Assembly: GCA_024867545.1 (NCBI GenBank)
Contig: JANFNE010000026.1
Span: 310,001-374,000 of the forward strand
Source of the DNA: Phytopythium helicoides
Taxonomy: Eukaryota > Oomycota > Peronosporomycetes > Pythiales > Pythiaceae
DNA: 64,000 bases
Reading direction: 5' to 3'
The first letter of the stretch is position 1. The number at the start of each line of letters is the position of its first letter. Under the pieces are notes generated by a model. That model saw nothing but the letters and a program-made list of their open reading frames with translations, did not search any database and was not told the DNA's origin. Both the position numbers and the translations under genes were made by a program. Shown piece by piece: positions 43,177 to 52,525 of the stretch.

Positions 43177-43561
43177 AGATCGAGCAAGGAATCGAGTACC
43201 AATTGAATTGGGTTTCATTCACATCAAGATGTGGGAAACGAAAATAGGGGCTCGACAGTGGGCCATCAATGGTGCCAGAACAACCCTCGGCTTCTGACCT
43301 GGTCATGCTTGAGGACGCGACTATTTTTGCTGTTATCTAAGAGCATGTTGTCGTTCTGAGCCCCACGCAATCGCATCGCGCTCGAAGATCTGTCCCGAAG
43401 GCTCAACTTCGTCCGATCCGATCCAATTCTTGTCGTTCTCTTTTGGCCAAATTATATCGTGGCATCTAAATTAGCGAGGTGTTTGACTGCAGTCTCTGCG
43501 CCACGCCATTCCTGTTTCTTCCGCCTGCAACTCAAGCACCTCTCTCCTCCTGGCAAACACC
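43177..43561. other. Intergenic
   Basis: No credible gene is present. A pyrimidine-rich CCATTCCTGTTTCTTCC near 43506 may be the start region of the next gene. Confidence 0.45.
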
Positions 43562-44870
43562 ATGGTGAAGGCCGGTTTTCTCTATCGACACGCAGCACTT
43601 GCGTCAATGGCAGTGCTAGCCACTATCGCAATCAAGGGAATTGAATCTGCAACAACTTGCAAGACTCTGTCTGACTCCGGTAACACGTTCATCACATCTC
43701 TTATTTCTCTGCTTGGGGGTGACAGCTCTATGGCCACGGAGCTACCTCTGGCAGACATCTTCGGTGATTTTGACGAAGCGCTGCCGTGGTTGTCGACATG
43801 CGCTGCCGCGATCGACATCCAGACCGTGTCGACGTCTATTGGAACCTCGACATCGCTGAAGAAGTGTCTCAATGAGATTGAGAGCGTGGATCTGAGCGAA
43901 GATGACTTTGACAAACTCTTGACAAATACTGTGTGTCCCCTGTTCAAAGACAAGATCATCTCGTGCGTCCAGACGGCAGTCAAGGACGAGCTTTTGTACA
44001 CAATGGACAACACGAGCGGCTGCTGCGACGCTCTCCAGACTGAAATCAAGACCTACTTCACAGACGACATCGAAACGATGATCAACAAGTTGATGCTTCT
44101 CGGTGGAAATGTCATGTGCTCCCAGCGCACTTACAAGAACCTGAAGGGAACGAGTGTGACGGAATCGTGTGGGTATTCGATCATCAATTCGTTCGGGAAC
44201 TTTGAGTCGGCCGACATTGGTGACATGGTGCAGATCCCTAATGCGGGTATGTGCTCCGCTTTCGAAGGCTCCAAGTTCACCAACACCAAGGGTGGCACCT
44301 CACAGTTCGCATTCAACACGGATGGCGTTGATTCAATGGGTATCTGCTTGCAGCCCATCGATGAATTGATTCAGCACATAAGCACGTGGCCGATATTCGG
44401 CATCACGTTGGACGCTGGTAGCAAAGGGGACCTTCCAATTTTCCAGTCTGTTTACCTCTGGCCAGAGTATCAGGGGCGATGTGATCATCTCATGGGCCAT
44501 TCAGACGGACAATCTGCCAATGATTGGAATGCGCACTTTCGACAACATTATTTCAGCGCTCAGTGGTTCTTCCTCGAGCTCTGGATCCAACTCGTCGAAT
44601 TCATCTTCAAGCGATGAAGGAGCGATGTGGGGCGACTACGCTACTGGAGAGGAGTTTTTCACGGCTCTCGGTAACGAATACATGTCGGAGATGGCAGCAT
44701 TCAAGGTTCACATTCCCAACAACGGAGACTGCACCTATTCGTCGCAGTCGCTATCCGAACCATACTCTGGAGCCTCGACCGGAGCAAGCAACGATGTCAG
44801 CGACATCAGTGCTGTCAGCCTCAACGCCGCAGCGCTGGCCCTCCTGTCGACAGCCATGATGCTTGCTTAA
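43562..44870 (+). CDS. Secreted Cys-rich GPI-anchored protein of unknown function (frame shift near 44477)
   Basis: A signal peptide of about 29 residues (HAALASMAVLATIAI core) begins at ATG 43562. The mature part is about 400 residues with many cysteines (for example SGCCDALQ, MCSQRTY, ESCGYS, GDCTY), then a Ser/Asn-rich linker and a hydrophobic GPI-type tail (SLNAAALALLSTAMMLA). I do not recognise a family. The first frame stops at 44617, but conserved-looking coding continues out of phase from about 44481 to 44870. The simplest reading is one extra base in the GGGGC near 44474-44477. A 40-nt intron ending TTTTCCAG at about 44446 is an alternative. Confidence 0.65.
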
Positions 44871-45566
44871 GACACCAACAGTTGGATAATCTATCAATCT
44901 ACAATATCAAATGAACAACTCCCTTGAACAGTGATGAGATTTCGCATCAACTTGCCCGTGGTCTGCTTACGACCCGAGCGCGCAGATGGTTGAAGTCCCT
45001 TCGCTACTGCTCTAGATCAATCCTGCACGTCAGTGCCACTGTGGCTCCTTCGAAAGCACCAGTAGAGACGCGAGCGAGAACATAACACGGCAGGGCTGTC
45101 TGCTTCAAGCACGCTCAGAGTTCTGTAGCATTTGTTCGCTTCTGTGCGGCAAAGTCTTGCCACGCATGTCCTGCAGATCCTTGATTCATCCCCAACCATC
45201 CTCTTTGCACGTCAACGTTCGCGTCACATCTGCTCATTTTCACGCATCCAGCATGGTCATTGTGCGCCGCTCATCCAGTGATTCACTGGTGAGCCTGCTG
45301 GATCTTTGCAACCTGTCGCCTCAATCACGGATCGGCCGTGTCACGCTGGGGATGAGCACCTTGCCTCGCGTCGACGGCATTACGGGAGTCACCCGGTATT
45401 GCTGGGAAGTCCCTTGCTTGGTGCGATCGAAAATGCACGAGGAAGCGCCGCATGGCGTGTGGCCCCTTCCGAATTGTTTTGCGGAGATGCAGATCGAATG
45501 CAAGCGCGCCGATGCAGTCACTTCCAAAAATCCCGAGCACCACTCAACCATTCCAGCAACCCAGCA
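44871..45566. other. Intergenic
   Basis: About 700 bp. The plus-strand frame that spans part of it (from 45157) has no domain and overlaps the start of the LysM gene. I see no RNA gene. Confidence 0.45.
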
Positions 45567-46257
45567 ATGGTTTTCCAGACTGCCTTCGCCCTTCTTACCG
45601 CTCTGTCGGCCCTCAGCGTCGCCTCGGCCAGTGGCAGCTGTGACTCAAGTGCGCTCAACACGACCGAGACGACCTACACGACGCCGGAGATCATGACGGT
45701 CGCGACCGTGGCCTCCATGTACAACCGCGGCGTGTGCGATGTGGCTCGTGCCAACCGCATGTCGGACCCTTCGATTCCGTTTGCCGCTGCGACCGAAGTC
45801 ATCATCCCGGCCGAGGTGTGCGAGCCCGACAACGACACGTGCATCACGGTACCGAACCCCGACACGACCAACTTTTGCCTCATGGGCGGCCCCCACTTGT
45901 ATTACACCCAGCGCAACGACACGTACCGCACAATCGCGATCGAGCGCTTCAACATTTCGCTTGAGACGGTGCTCACGGCGCTCGGCGTGGACGAGTCGCA
46001 GGCCTGACGTGGAGCTCGCGGCTGCCCAGTTTATCAAGATCCCGTCGTGCTACCCGAGCCAGTGCATCCTGCAGCCGTACAAGTTCACCTACGGCACGTA
46101 CAAGGACCTGGGTGAGAAGTTCGGCGCCTCCGTGGGCCAGATCATCGCCTACAACCCGACGTACAGCCACAGCGTGGCCGAGGCCGGCGACGGCCCCGTG
46201 CTCACGATCCCTATCAACTGCACGGCGCTCGCTGACACGGTCGTCGCCATGACCTAG
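45567..46257 (+). CDS. Secreted LysM-domain protein (frame shift at 46004)
   Basis: The ATG at 45567 starts a signal peptide (FALLTALSALSVASAS). Three LysM-like segments follow. The first contains VASMYNRGVCDVARANR and ends IIPAEVC. The second has TYRTIAIERFNISLETVL and resumes in the next frame with FIKIPSC. The third has TYKDLGEKFGASVGQIIAYN and ends LTIPINC. Pairs of cysteines bracket the domains, as in secreted fungal LysM proteins that bind chitin oligomers or other N-acetylglucosamine glycans. The ligand here is inferred. The first frame ends at a TGA (46005-46007), and one extra T there separates it from the rest. Dropping it restores LysM 2 without loss of residues. This is either an indel or a frameshift site. 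Confidence 0.75.
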
Positions 46258-46691
46258 GCGTGGTGAGTGCCAAACGCTCGGCAGGAGCGAGCTGTAAGGA
46301 CCTTAGTGTTGGTGGGAGACCATCGAGTTGAGCAATTGCATGTCGAGTCGGTGTTGAAGTCGACGACAAGACGACTTTCGTTTGCACCGACTCCATCCCG
46401 GTCCGAAAATGGAGTAGCCCACATAAACTGCTGAATTTACAATTTGACACTTCGAAACGAAATTAGAGTTTCCTCTTGGATTCAGTATGCTTTGTTTTGA
46501 ATCGGCTTGGCATCGCTTTTTTCTACATTCTTGCAGCTCCTACTGAAGCCCAGTGAAAAATCTACGGTACCCGCTCCTACAATTCCCAAGTCACCACTTT
46601 GCGCGACGCCAGCGTCGCGACGCCTCTATTCCTCGCGTGGCTCCCGCCTTCGAGTCGCACGCAGCGTGGCGGCGTGGCGTGCGTGGCAGCC
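46258..46691. other. Intergenic
   Basis: No gene or RNA is recognised. It includes the LysM 3' flank and the Myb promoter. Confidence 0.45.
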
Positions 46692-49176
46692 ATGAGCATG
46701 AGCGTGAGCCGCGAGTCCATCTCGAAGCTCATGACGGAGCTGGTGGACTCGTTCCCCATGGAGCCCGAGGGCCGTGCGTCCATCTCGGACTTCGGCAAGC
46801 TGCTCTTCGCCGAGGGCCAGGCCTCCAAGCCGCGCGAGGCCGAGGCGCCCGGCAGCGCCAGCAGCGGGCAGCGGCAGCGACCAGGACGCGGCTCCGTCGT
46901 CGTCGTCGGCGGCCTCGACGCCCTCGGCGCCCTCGCAGAGCGGCAGCAAGCGCGTCTTCACCGAGATCAAGGGCGTGCCGCGGCAGAAGCAGCACGACGT
47001 GCGTACCGTAGATTTTGTGTTGGCCCCTTGTAGCTCTCGGCGAGGCATGGGTCTCAAATGGGTGGTGCTGGTGGCGAGCAGATCATGAAGTCCAAGGACA
47101 AGGCCGTCCCCAAGCGGTGGACGCAGGAGGAGGTGCGTCCGCGACGACGCCGAGTTGCTCGTCGACAGATTGGCTGACGATGGGGATTTTGATCCAAGGA
47201 TGAGCTGCTGCGCGACGCTGTGAACCGCCACGGCGAGCGCAACTGGAAGTCGATCGCGGAGGAGGTGCCCGGACGCAACCACACGCAGTGTCTGCAGCGG
47301 TGGACCAAGGTGCTCGCTCCAGGGCTCGTCAAGGGCCACTGGCGTCCCGACGAAGACGACCTGCTCAAGGAGCTCGTGGCCGAGGGCCGCAAGAACTGGG
47401 GGCAGGTCGCCACGCGGATCCCCGGCCGCACGTCCAAGCAGTGCCGCGAGCGGTGGTACAACCACCTCGACCCCAGCATTGTGCGCGGAGAGTACACGGC
47501 CGAGGAGGACCGCATGATCCTGGACGCGCAGGCACGCCTCGGCAACCGGTGGTCGGCCATCGCCGCCATGCTCCCCGGACGCACAGAAGATGCCGTCAAG
47601 ATCCGCTGGAAGTCGCTCTGTCGTGTGCGGAAGGGCCAGAACCGCCGCGTGCAGCCCGAGAAGAGCAAGCAGGAGCTCGACGAGGCCGCGGTCATGATGC
47701 ACCAGGCGGGCGGCATGCCCAACCCCAACGGGGCCTTTGCAGGCGACATGGTCAAGAGTGAGGAGGTCGGATCCTTCTCGGCCATGTCGCCGCAGATGAT
47801 GCGTCTTCCGAGTGGACAGATTGTGGCCGCAGCATCCGCGTACTCTCCTCACGCGGGGGCTCCGACTTCCGGAATGACGCCGACGATGGCATCGCAAGCG
47901 ACTGGAGCGGGCATGATGGCCATGATGTACACCCCCGGGATACGACCCCACTATGGCGCACTACGGCAAGCCACCGATGGCTCCGCAAGTGGTCAACAGC
48001 TACATTCCTATGGCTGGTGGCGTCGTAAACGCCGGCGCGATGCCGCCAACCCAGAATGCTGCTTCACATTCTCCTGCAGCGGGTGTGGCAGGATCGATGA
48101 TGGGCATGCCGTCTCCTTCAAATGGTACCGGATATACTCAACAGCAATACGCGATGACTTCTGGCCCTGGTGGAGCTTATGTGCCCGACATGAGCGTGTA
48201 CAACAACATCAACAACGGGCAGATGTACTCGTCTCCGCAGATGGGAATGTACCGCGGCCAAACTGGCATGATGATGAGCCCACAAGTGTCGCCGCACCAC
48301 CAGCATTCGCCACACCACCAGATGATGAGCGGCAACAACAACTCGTTTGGCTACGGACTGACTGGCACGCCAACGAACAGCATGATGCAGGCGCAGCCGC
48401 AGCAGCAGAGCAGCGGGTTCAACCCTGCTGCCGCCTTTGTTCAGCAGCAGCAGCAACAACAGCAACAAAACCACCACCAGCAGCAGAACCAGTACACATC
48501 CCAAACTGCATCGACGTCAGTTAGTCAGGAACAGGAGCAGCCGAACCCCGAAGCACCTCCGTCACCTCAAGTACCGAACGTCAAGGCAGAAGCTTCATCA
48601 GCTTCCAGTGCCGCGCGACCGACCCCGAACCCGGCAGCCATGTTTGCGCAGCAACAAGCCAAGAAAATCGCGGCACAGCCGTCGAGTATCATGCCGGGAA
48701 ACCCAGTTGCGGCGTTCCTCAAGCAGCAGCAAATGCAGAAGGCGTCTACTACAAAGCCTGTTTCATCGTCGGTCTCCTCGTCGAGTGGACCGGTCAAACC
48801 TTTCAACCCTGCACTGGCATTCGCCCAGCGACTCCAGCCGACCAGTGCGGCTCACAGACCGCCACCAATGCCCATGGCTGCAAGCGCCAAGGCCAGTGAG
48901 GCTGATGTAGGTGATGAAGACGAGGATGATGCTGGTGCTATGCGTGGCCTCAAGACAGTCAAGCCGCGACTGAGCGTGGACGCTGCCCGTGCTTCGGCGG
49001 CTCGTCGACTCCGGAATTCTGGCAGCGGTGGCGCTCTGTCGGGCCGGCCGAGTCTGGACGTGTTCTTAAATGAGATCGGTGACGTAGGCCGGCTCTCGGA
49101 TCTCAAGATGGACGAGTTCCAGACGCTGGACGAGCTGTGGCGTGTGTCAGGCGATATGGCTCGGCTGTCGCTGTGA
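46692..49176 (+). CDS. Three-repeat (R1R2R3) Myb-type transcription factor, two apparent 1-nt insertions
   Basis: Exon 1 runs from ATG 46692 to about 46998; short introns follow at 46999 (donor GTGCGT) and 47133-47198. The DNA-binding region has three Myb repeats with their tryptophan triads: KRWTQEEDELL...WKSIAE...CLQRW, HWRPDEDDLL...WGQVAT...CRERWYNH and EYTAEEDRMIL...WSAIAA...IRWKSL. That is the c-Myb/3R-Myb arrangement, so it is nuclear. The long C-terminus is Met/Gln/Pro/Ser-rich, with a polyglutamine run near 48440-48500. Four NPxxxF-type motifs lie near 48421, 48628, 48700 and 48805. The frame changes inside exon 1 near 46870 and again near 47941, each consistent with one extra base. 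The acceptor of intron 1 is uncertain (47033 would make it only 35 nt; 47085 is possible). Confidence 0.8.
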
Positions 49177-49447
49177 GGCCTAGCAGTGGTGGAGTGGCTG
49201 CAATAGTGGCAACGGTGGTGTTGGCAGTGGTGCTACTGCTGCAGTTGCTGGAGGCGGTGTGCGTGGGTATTCTACTGTAGTAGTGCAGTTCGTTTGCATT
49301 TCATTGTCGTGCGAGTCAAGTGCGTGGGTGGGTGAACCACGTTGAAGTGCGCGTTGTGTCTGCCACATCAATTGGGAGCTCACAAATTTTTACACATGAA
49401 AATTGAATTTTGCAACTCAAAGTGGTGGCGTTGTCGGCGCCAGTCGA
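49177..49447. other. Intergenic
   Basis: A short spacer with GT/TG-rich imperfect repeats (GTGGTG and similar) near 49185-49260. No gene is seen. Confidence 0.45.
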
Positions 49448-51258
49448 ATGCGCGCTACCTGCACGCGCTTGCTCGTCCGCTGCATCGCCTCTCGCTGCTC
49501 GTCGCTACCTCTCGCCAGCTCCACCGCCTTCTCCGCGTCTCCAGCTGTCCGTAGAGCTCTCTCCGAGCCCTCAGCACGCCGTAGAATGTCCGCTACGACC
49601 TCAAGCAGCGCTGTCGACCGCGTTCGACGTCGCCAGGAGCAGCTCGACGAGCCAGCGGCTGCTCCGACGACCCAAGTGACGCGCGGAGGACCAAGCAAGC
49701 TAGAAGAACTAAAGCTGAGCGTGATCTCGCGTTCGAGCAGCTTCGTGGTGCTCGACAAGGGTGCAGACGAGCGGCTGGATGGCGCGTTCGACGCCACCAT
49801 CGAGAAGGCGGTGCGTAGCTAGACGAGGTGCAAACCGGTTGAAAAATTTGCTAACGATATGGCATCCAGCTCTACCGCGACTTTCCTGAGGTGGAGAAGT
49901 TCCGGTGGATCCACCAACTTGACTTCGGTAAGCTGCATGTAGTTGTTGCTCGTGATGAGAATGAGACTGACGGATAATGCATTTCAACCTTACAGCAACA
50001 TCGGGAGTCATGTGCGTCGGCGTTGACAAGACGTAAGCGAGCACTATCGTACTGCCTTTGATGAAATATTGCGGTAGATTGATGGTGAAATTGCCACTCA
50101 CAGAGCGACGGCGTTTGCTTGCCGCCTTTTTCGCGAGAAGCGCGTTCAGAAGGAGTATTTGGCGGTCGTGCGCGGCAAGATCCCGTTCCATCCGCGGGAT
50201 TTAGAACACAAAGATGACAAGCCGTTCCGAGCATGTACGCTTTCCAAGTTGGGTATGCTCATCCAGGACATGGATGCGTGGGAGAAGCTGCGAGTGCAGC
50301 GGAAAGGTTCGCGCGAGCATCAGCGGCAGCGCGACTACCCTCGTGGTCCAAGACAGGCGCCTGCCTTCTTCAACATGGAGCAAGCGCGTCTTCTTGCCAA
50401 GGCTAAAAATGATGCGGATGCGTCAATTACCGAAGAGGAGAATATGCTCATGAATTCAAAGTGGCGCGACTTGCCGGATGAAAAGAAGCGCGAATACTCT
50501 GCACAATCCGAGGCTGACAAGAAGCGCTACTTAGATGAACTTGCCTTGTTTCTTGATCGCGAGAAGGAGCGCACAGCACGAAAGCGCAAGTACGAAAGCC
50601 TGGATGGCGGAGACGGTGGTAACACCAAGGTGAAGGATGCTCGACTTGATTCGTCACCTGAACCTGTCGAAGAGGAACCTGTGGCGTACGTGTTCGACGA
50701 CCCGATCGTAGAGCCAAATGGTGGTGAAACCTTCCGGATGCAGATTGGACAACGCGGCACGTACGATGCCACACTTGGTGGAAAGGCATCGACAACGATC
50801 GTGTTTGTGCTTGGGCACGGAACTTTTGAAGGGCAAGATGTGACCAAGGTGCTGCTTCGACCATTGAGTGGCCGACGACACCAGCTGCGGCTCCACCTCG
50901 CACATCACGGGTTCCCGATCCTCGGAGACGCGACATACGGTGATCGCGAGGACCAAGCTCCGCGGATGATGCTGCACGCTTGGAAGCTTTGGCTGCGAGC
51001 AAACGCGGACGAACAGGTAATGGGGTTTACTCGCTGTTTACTGTATGTCTACTACAGTGTGACATCGATCTAACTCGCTTTGATCCGTAGGCACAGTTCG
51101 GAGATCTGTTCTTCACAACTTCAGATCCCTTTGATGGAATTGTCAAGTCTTCCCGTGATGTCAGCACAATTACCTACCATCGCGACCAGGAGAGAGAGCA
51201 GCAGAAGAAAGAGAAAGTTGAGGGTGGAGCAACTACTACTGCAATAACCGGCAAGTAA
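49448..51258 (+). CDS. RluA-family (RPUSD1-like) RNA pseudouridine synthase with internal HMG box
   Basis: Join 49448-49810, 49870-49927, 49996-50032, 50104-51016 and 51091-51258; the summed exons are 1,539 nt, 512 residues, in frame throughout. The catalytic motif is His-Gln-Leu-Asp-Phe-Ala-Thr-Ser-Gly, with Asp as nucleophile. The C-terminal PLSGRRHQLRLHL and GDATYGD motifs are typical of RluA enzymes and resemble human RPUSD1. Inserted in the middle (about residues 238-305) is an HMG-box-like helix bundle: FFNMEQ..., SKWRDLPDEKKREY, SEADKKRYLDEL. The first 46 residues are Arg/Ser/Ala-rich without acids until a Glu, suggesting a mitochondrial presequence. A second ATG at 49586 would omit it, giving a possible dual-location product. 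Introns are 59, 68, 71 and 74 nt. Confidence 0.85.
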
Positions 51259-51349
51259 AAATCTCGCCAAACTCAAACACACAGTTTGTTGAGATTTGCT
51301 CAGCTTTCTTGACAGTGGAAGTATCCACCATGAGCTACAGCAACAAGAG

Positions 51350-52351
51350 CTAAACTCCTGCTTCCTCTAACTGGGTCAAGACCCCGGCAACATCCACGGT
51401 CGATGGATGCTGCTCGCCCTGTGAAGACAACATTTGATCGATGAGCATATCACCATGGTGAAAGAAAACATTACAACTCACCAATGTCGCGACATAGATG
51501 TCTAGAGCTTGACGGACGGTTGTTTTCGCACGCCCGTTTTCTCCCAGGAACAGTAAAAGAAGAGCTTGCGTGTACATGGCCTCTCCGGTTGCCACATGTG
51601 CATCGCCTAGTGCGGCTTTCCTCAGTGCAGCAACTTGACCAAGCATTAGAACTGCCTCATACAGTCGCCGCTTTTGGTTTGCCAGCATCCAAGATGCTGT
51701 TTCTTCTGGTGGGCTAGTTAGGAACCTGTACCAAATATCCACGACTTTGTCGAACATTGCGAGCGCGCTGTCACTCGTGGCTGTTGGAGATGCCAGCGAA
51801 GTCGCCGAGGCCGTCGCTCTTTGGTGCTTGTGAACCCGGTCGAACGTGAGGCCAAGGCAGTAGTACAGCTCAGAAGTATACAAGTGCTCGGGGCCAAAGA
51901 GTAGCGCGCAGTGGTACGCGCCATGCGCTGCTCGTCTCAACGCTTCATCGAACCGCCCAAGCTCCAAATGTAACAAGCTTGATAGTTTGTTCATTCGCAC
52001 GACCAGGAGATTCCGCGCTTCGCCAGGTAGCGTTGCATCCTCGCTAGGAGGAATCGATGAAGGAGAGACGACCGAAGGAGCATTTGCTCCTCCACCTCCA
52101 CTCTGGTCTTTGACGAGCAACCAGTTGACAAGTGCGAGTACTTCCTCGGCTTGCACGAGCTGCTTATCCCGCAGAGCAACATCGGCAACGGTGAGATAAA
52201 ATGGGGCCAGACGAGGAGCTCCCGAGCCAAACAGGTCTGTGGCTGCTTTCAAAGCTGCCACAGCCTTTTCGCGTGCCTCACGGAGCTGTCCGAAATTACA
52301 GAGTTCTTCACTTGCGCGTCGAAGCTGCTCGCACACGGGCTCTTCGGCCAT
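51350..52351 (-). CDS. TPR-repeat protein resembling ZMYND12 (axonemal)
   Basis: The product is 333 residues from the ATG at 52351; the frame extends upstream only to a TTG. Successive helical pairs of TPR type are visible: CEQLRRASEELCNFGQLREA, LTVADVALRDKQLVQAEEVL, LELGRFDEALRRAAHGA, YCLGLTFDRVHK and LLLFLGENGRAKTTVRQAL. The order and the segments QAEEVL and FDKVVDIWYRFL correspond to the TPR half of vertebrate ZMYND12, which associates with flagellar axonemes. The MYND zinc finger at the N-terminus of that protein is absent here. A zoospore-flagellum role is inferred from the family only. It is convergent with the pseudouridine synthase gene, about 90 bp away. Confidence 0.65.
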   Translation of the reverse strand: MAEEPVCEQLRRASEELCNFGQLREAREKAVAALKAATDLFGSGAPRLAPFYLTVADVALRDKQLVQAEEVLALVNWLLVKDQSGGGGANAPSVVSPSSIPPSEDATLPGEARNLLVVRMNKLSSLLHLELGRFDEALRRAAHGAYHCALLFGPEHLYTSELYYCLGLTFDRVHKHQRATASATSLASPTATSDSALAMFDKVVDIWYRFLTSPPEETASWMLANQKRRLYEAVLMLGQVAALRKAALGDAHVATGEAMYTQALLLLFLGENGRAKTTVRQALDIYVATLVSCNVFFHHGDMLIDQMLSSQGEQHPSTVDVAGVLTQLEEAGV

Positions 52352-52525
52352 TGTTTCTTTGGGATGAGAGATCGCACACTTTGCAAGGCGTCGCAACAGC
52401 ACGGGTCGGATAAAGATAACTGCCAAGGCATCCAATGTTCAAGCGTCTAGCAGTCGCACATGCAAAACTAACTCACACAAAGACTGGCGGTTGAAGCGGA
52501 CACCAGGACAATATCTTGAAAAGTT

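Noticed and set aside
46692..46998. Treating the Myb, LysM and CBP20 frame breaks as pseudogene decay
   Set aside because: Each break is a single base, with long intact and conserved coding on both sides. Decay would be expected to leave more and varied lesions.
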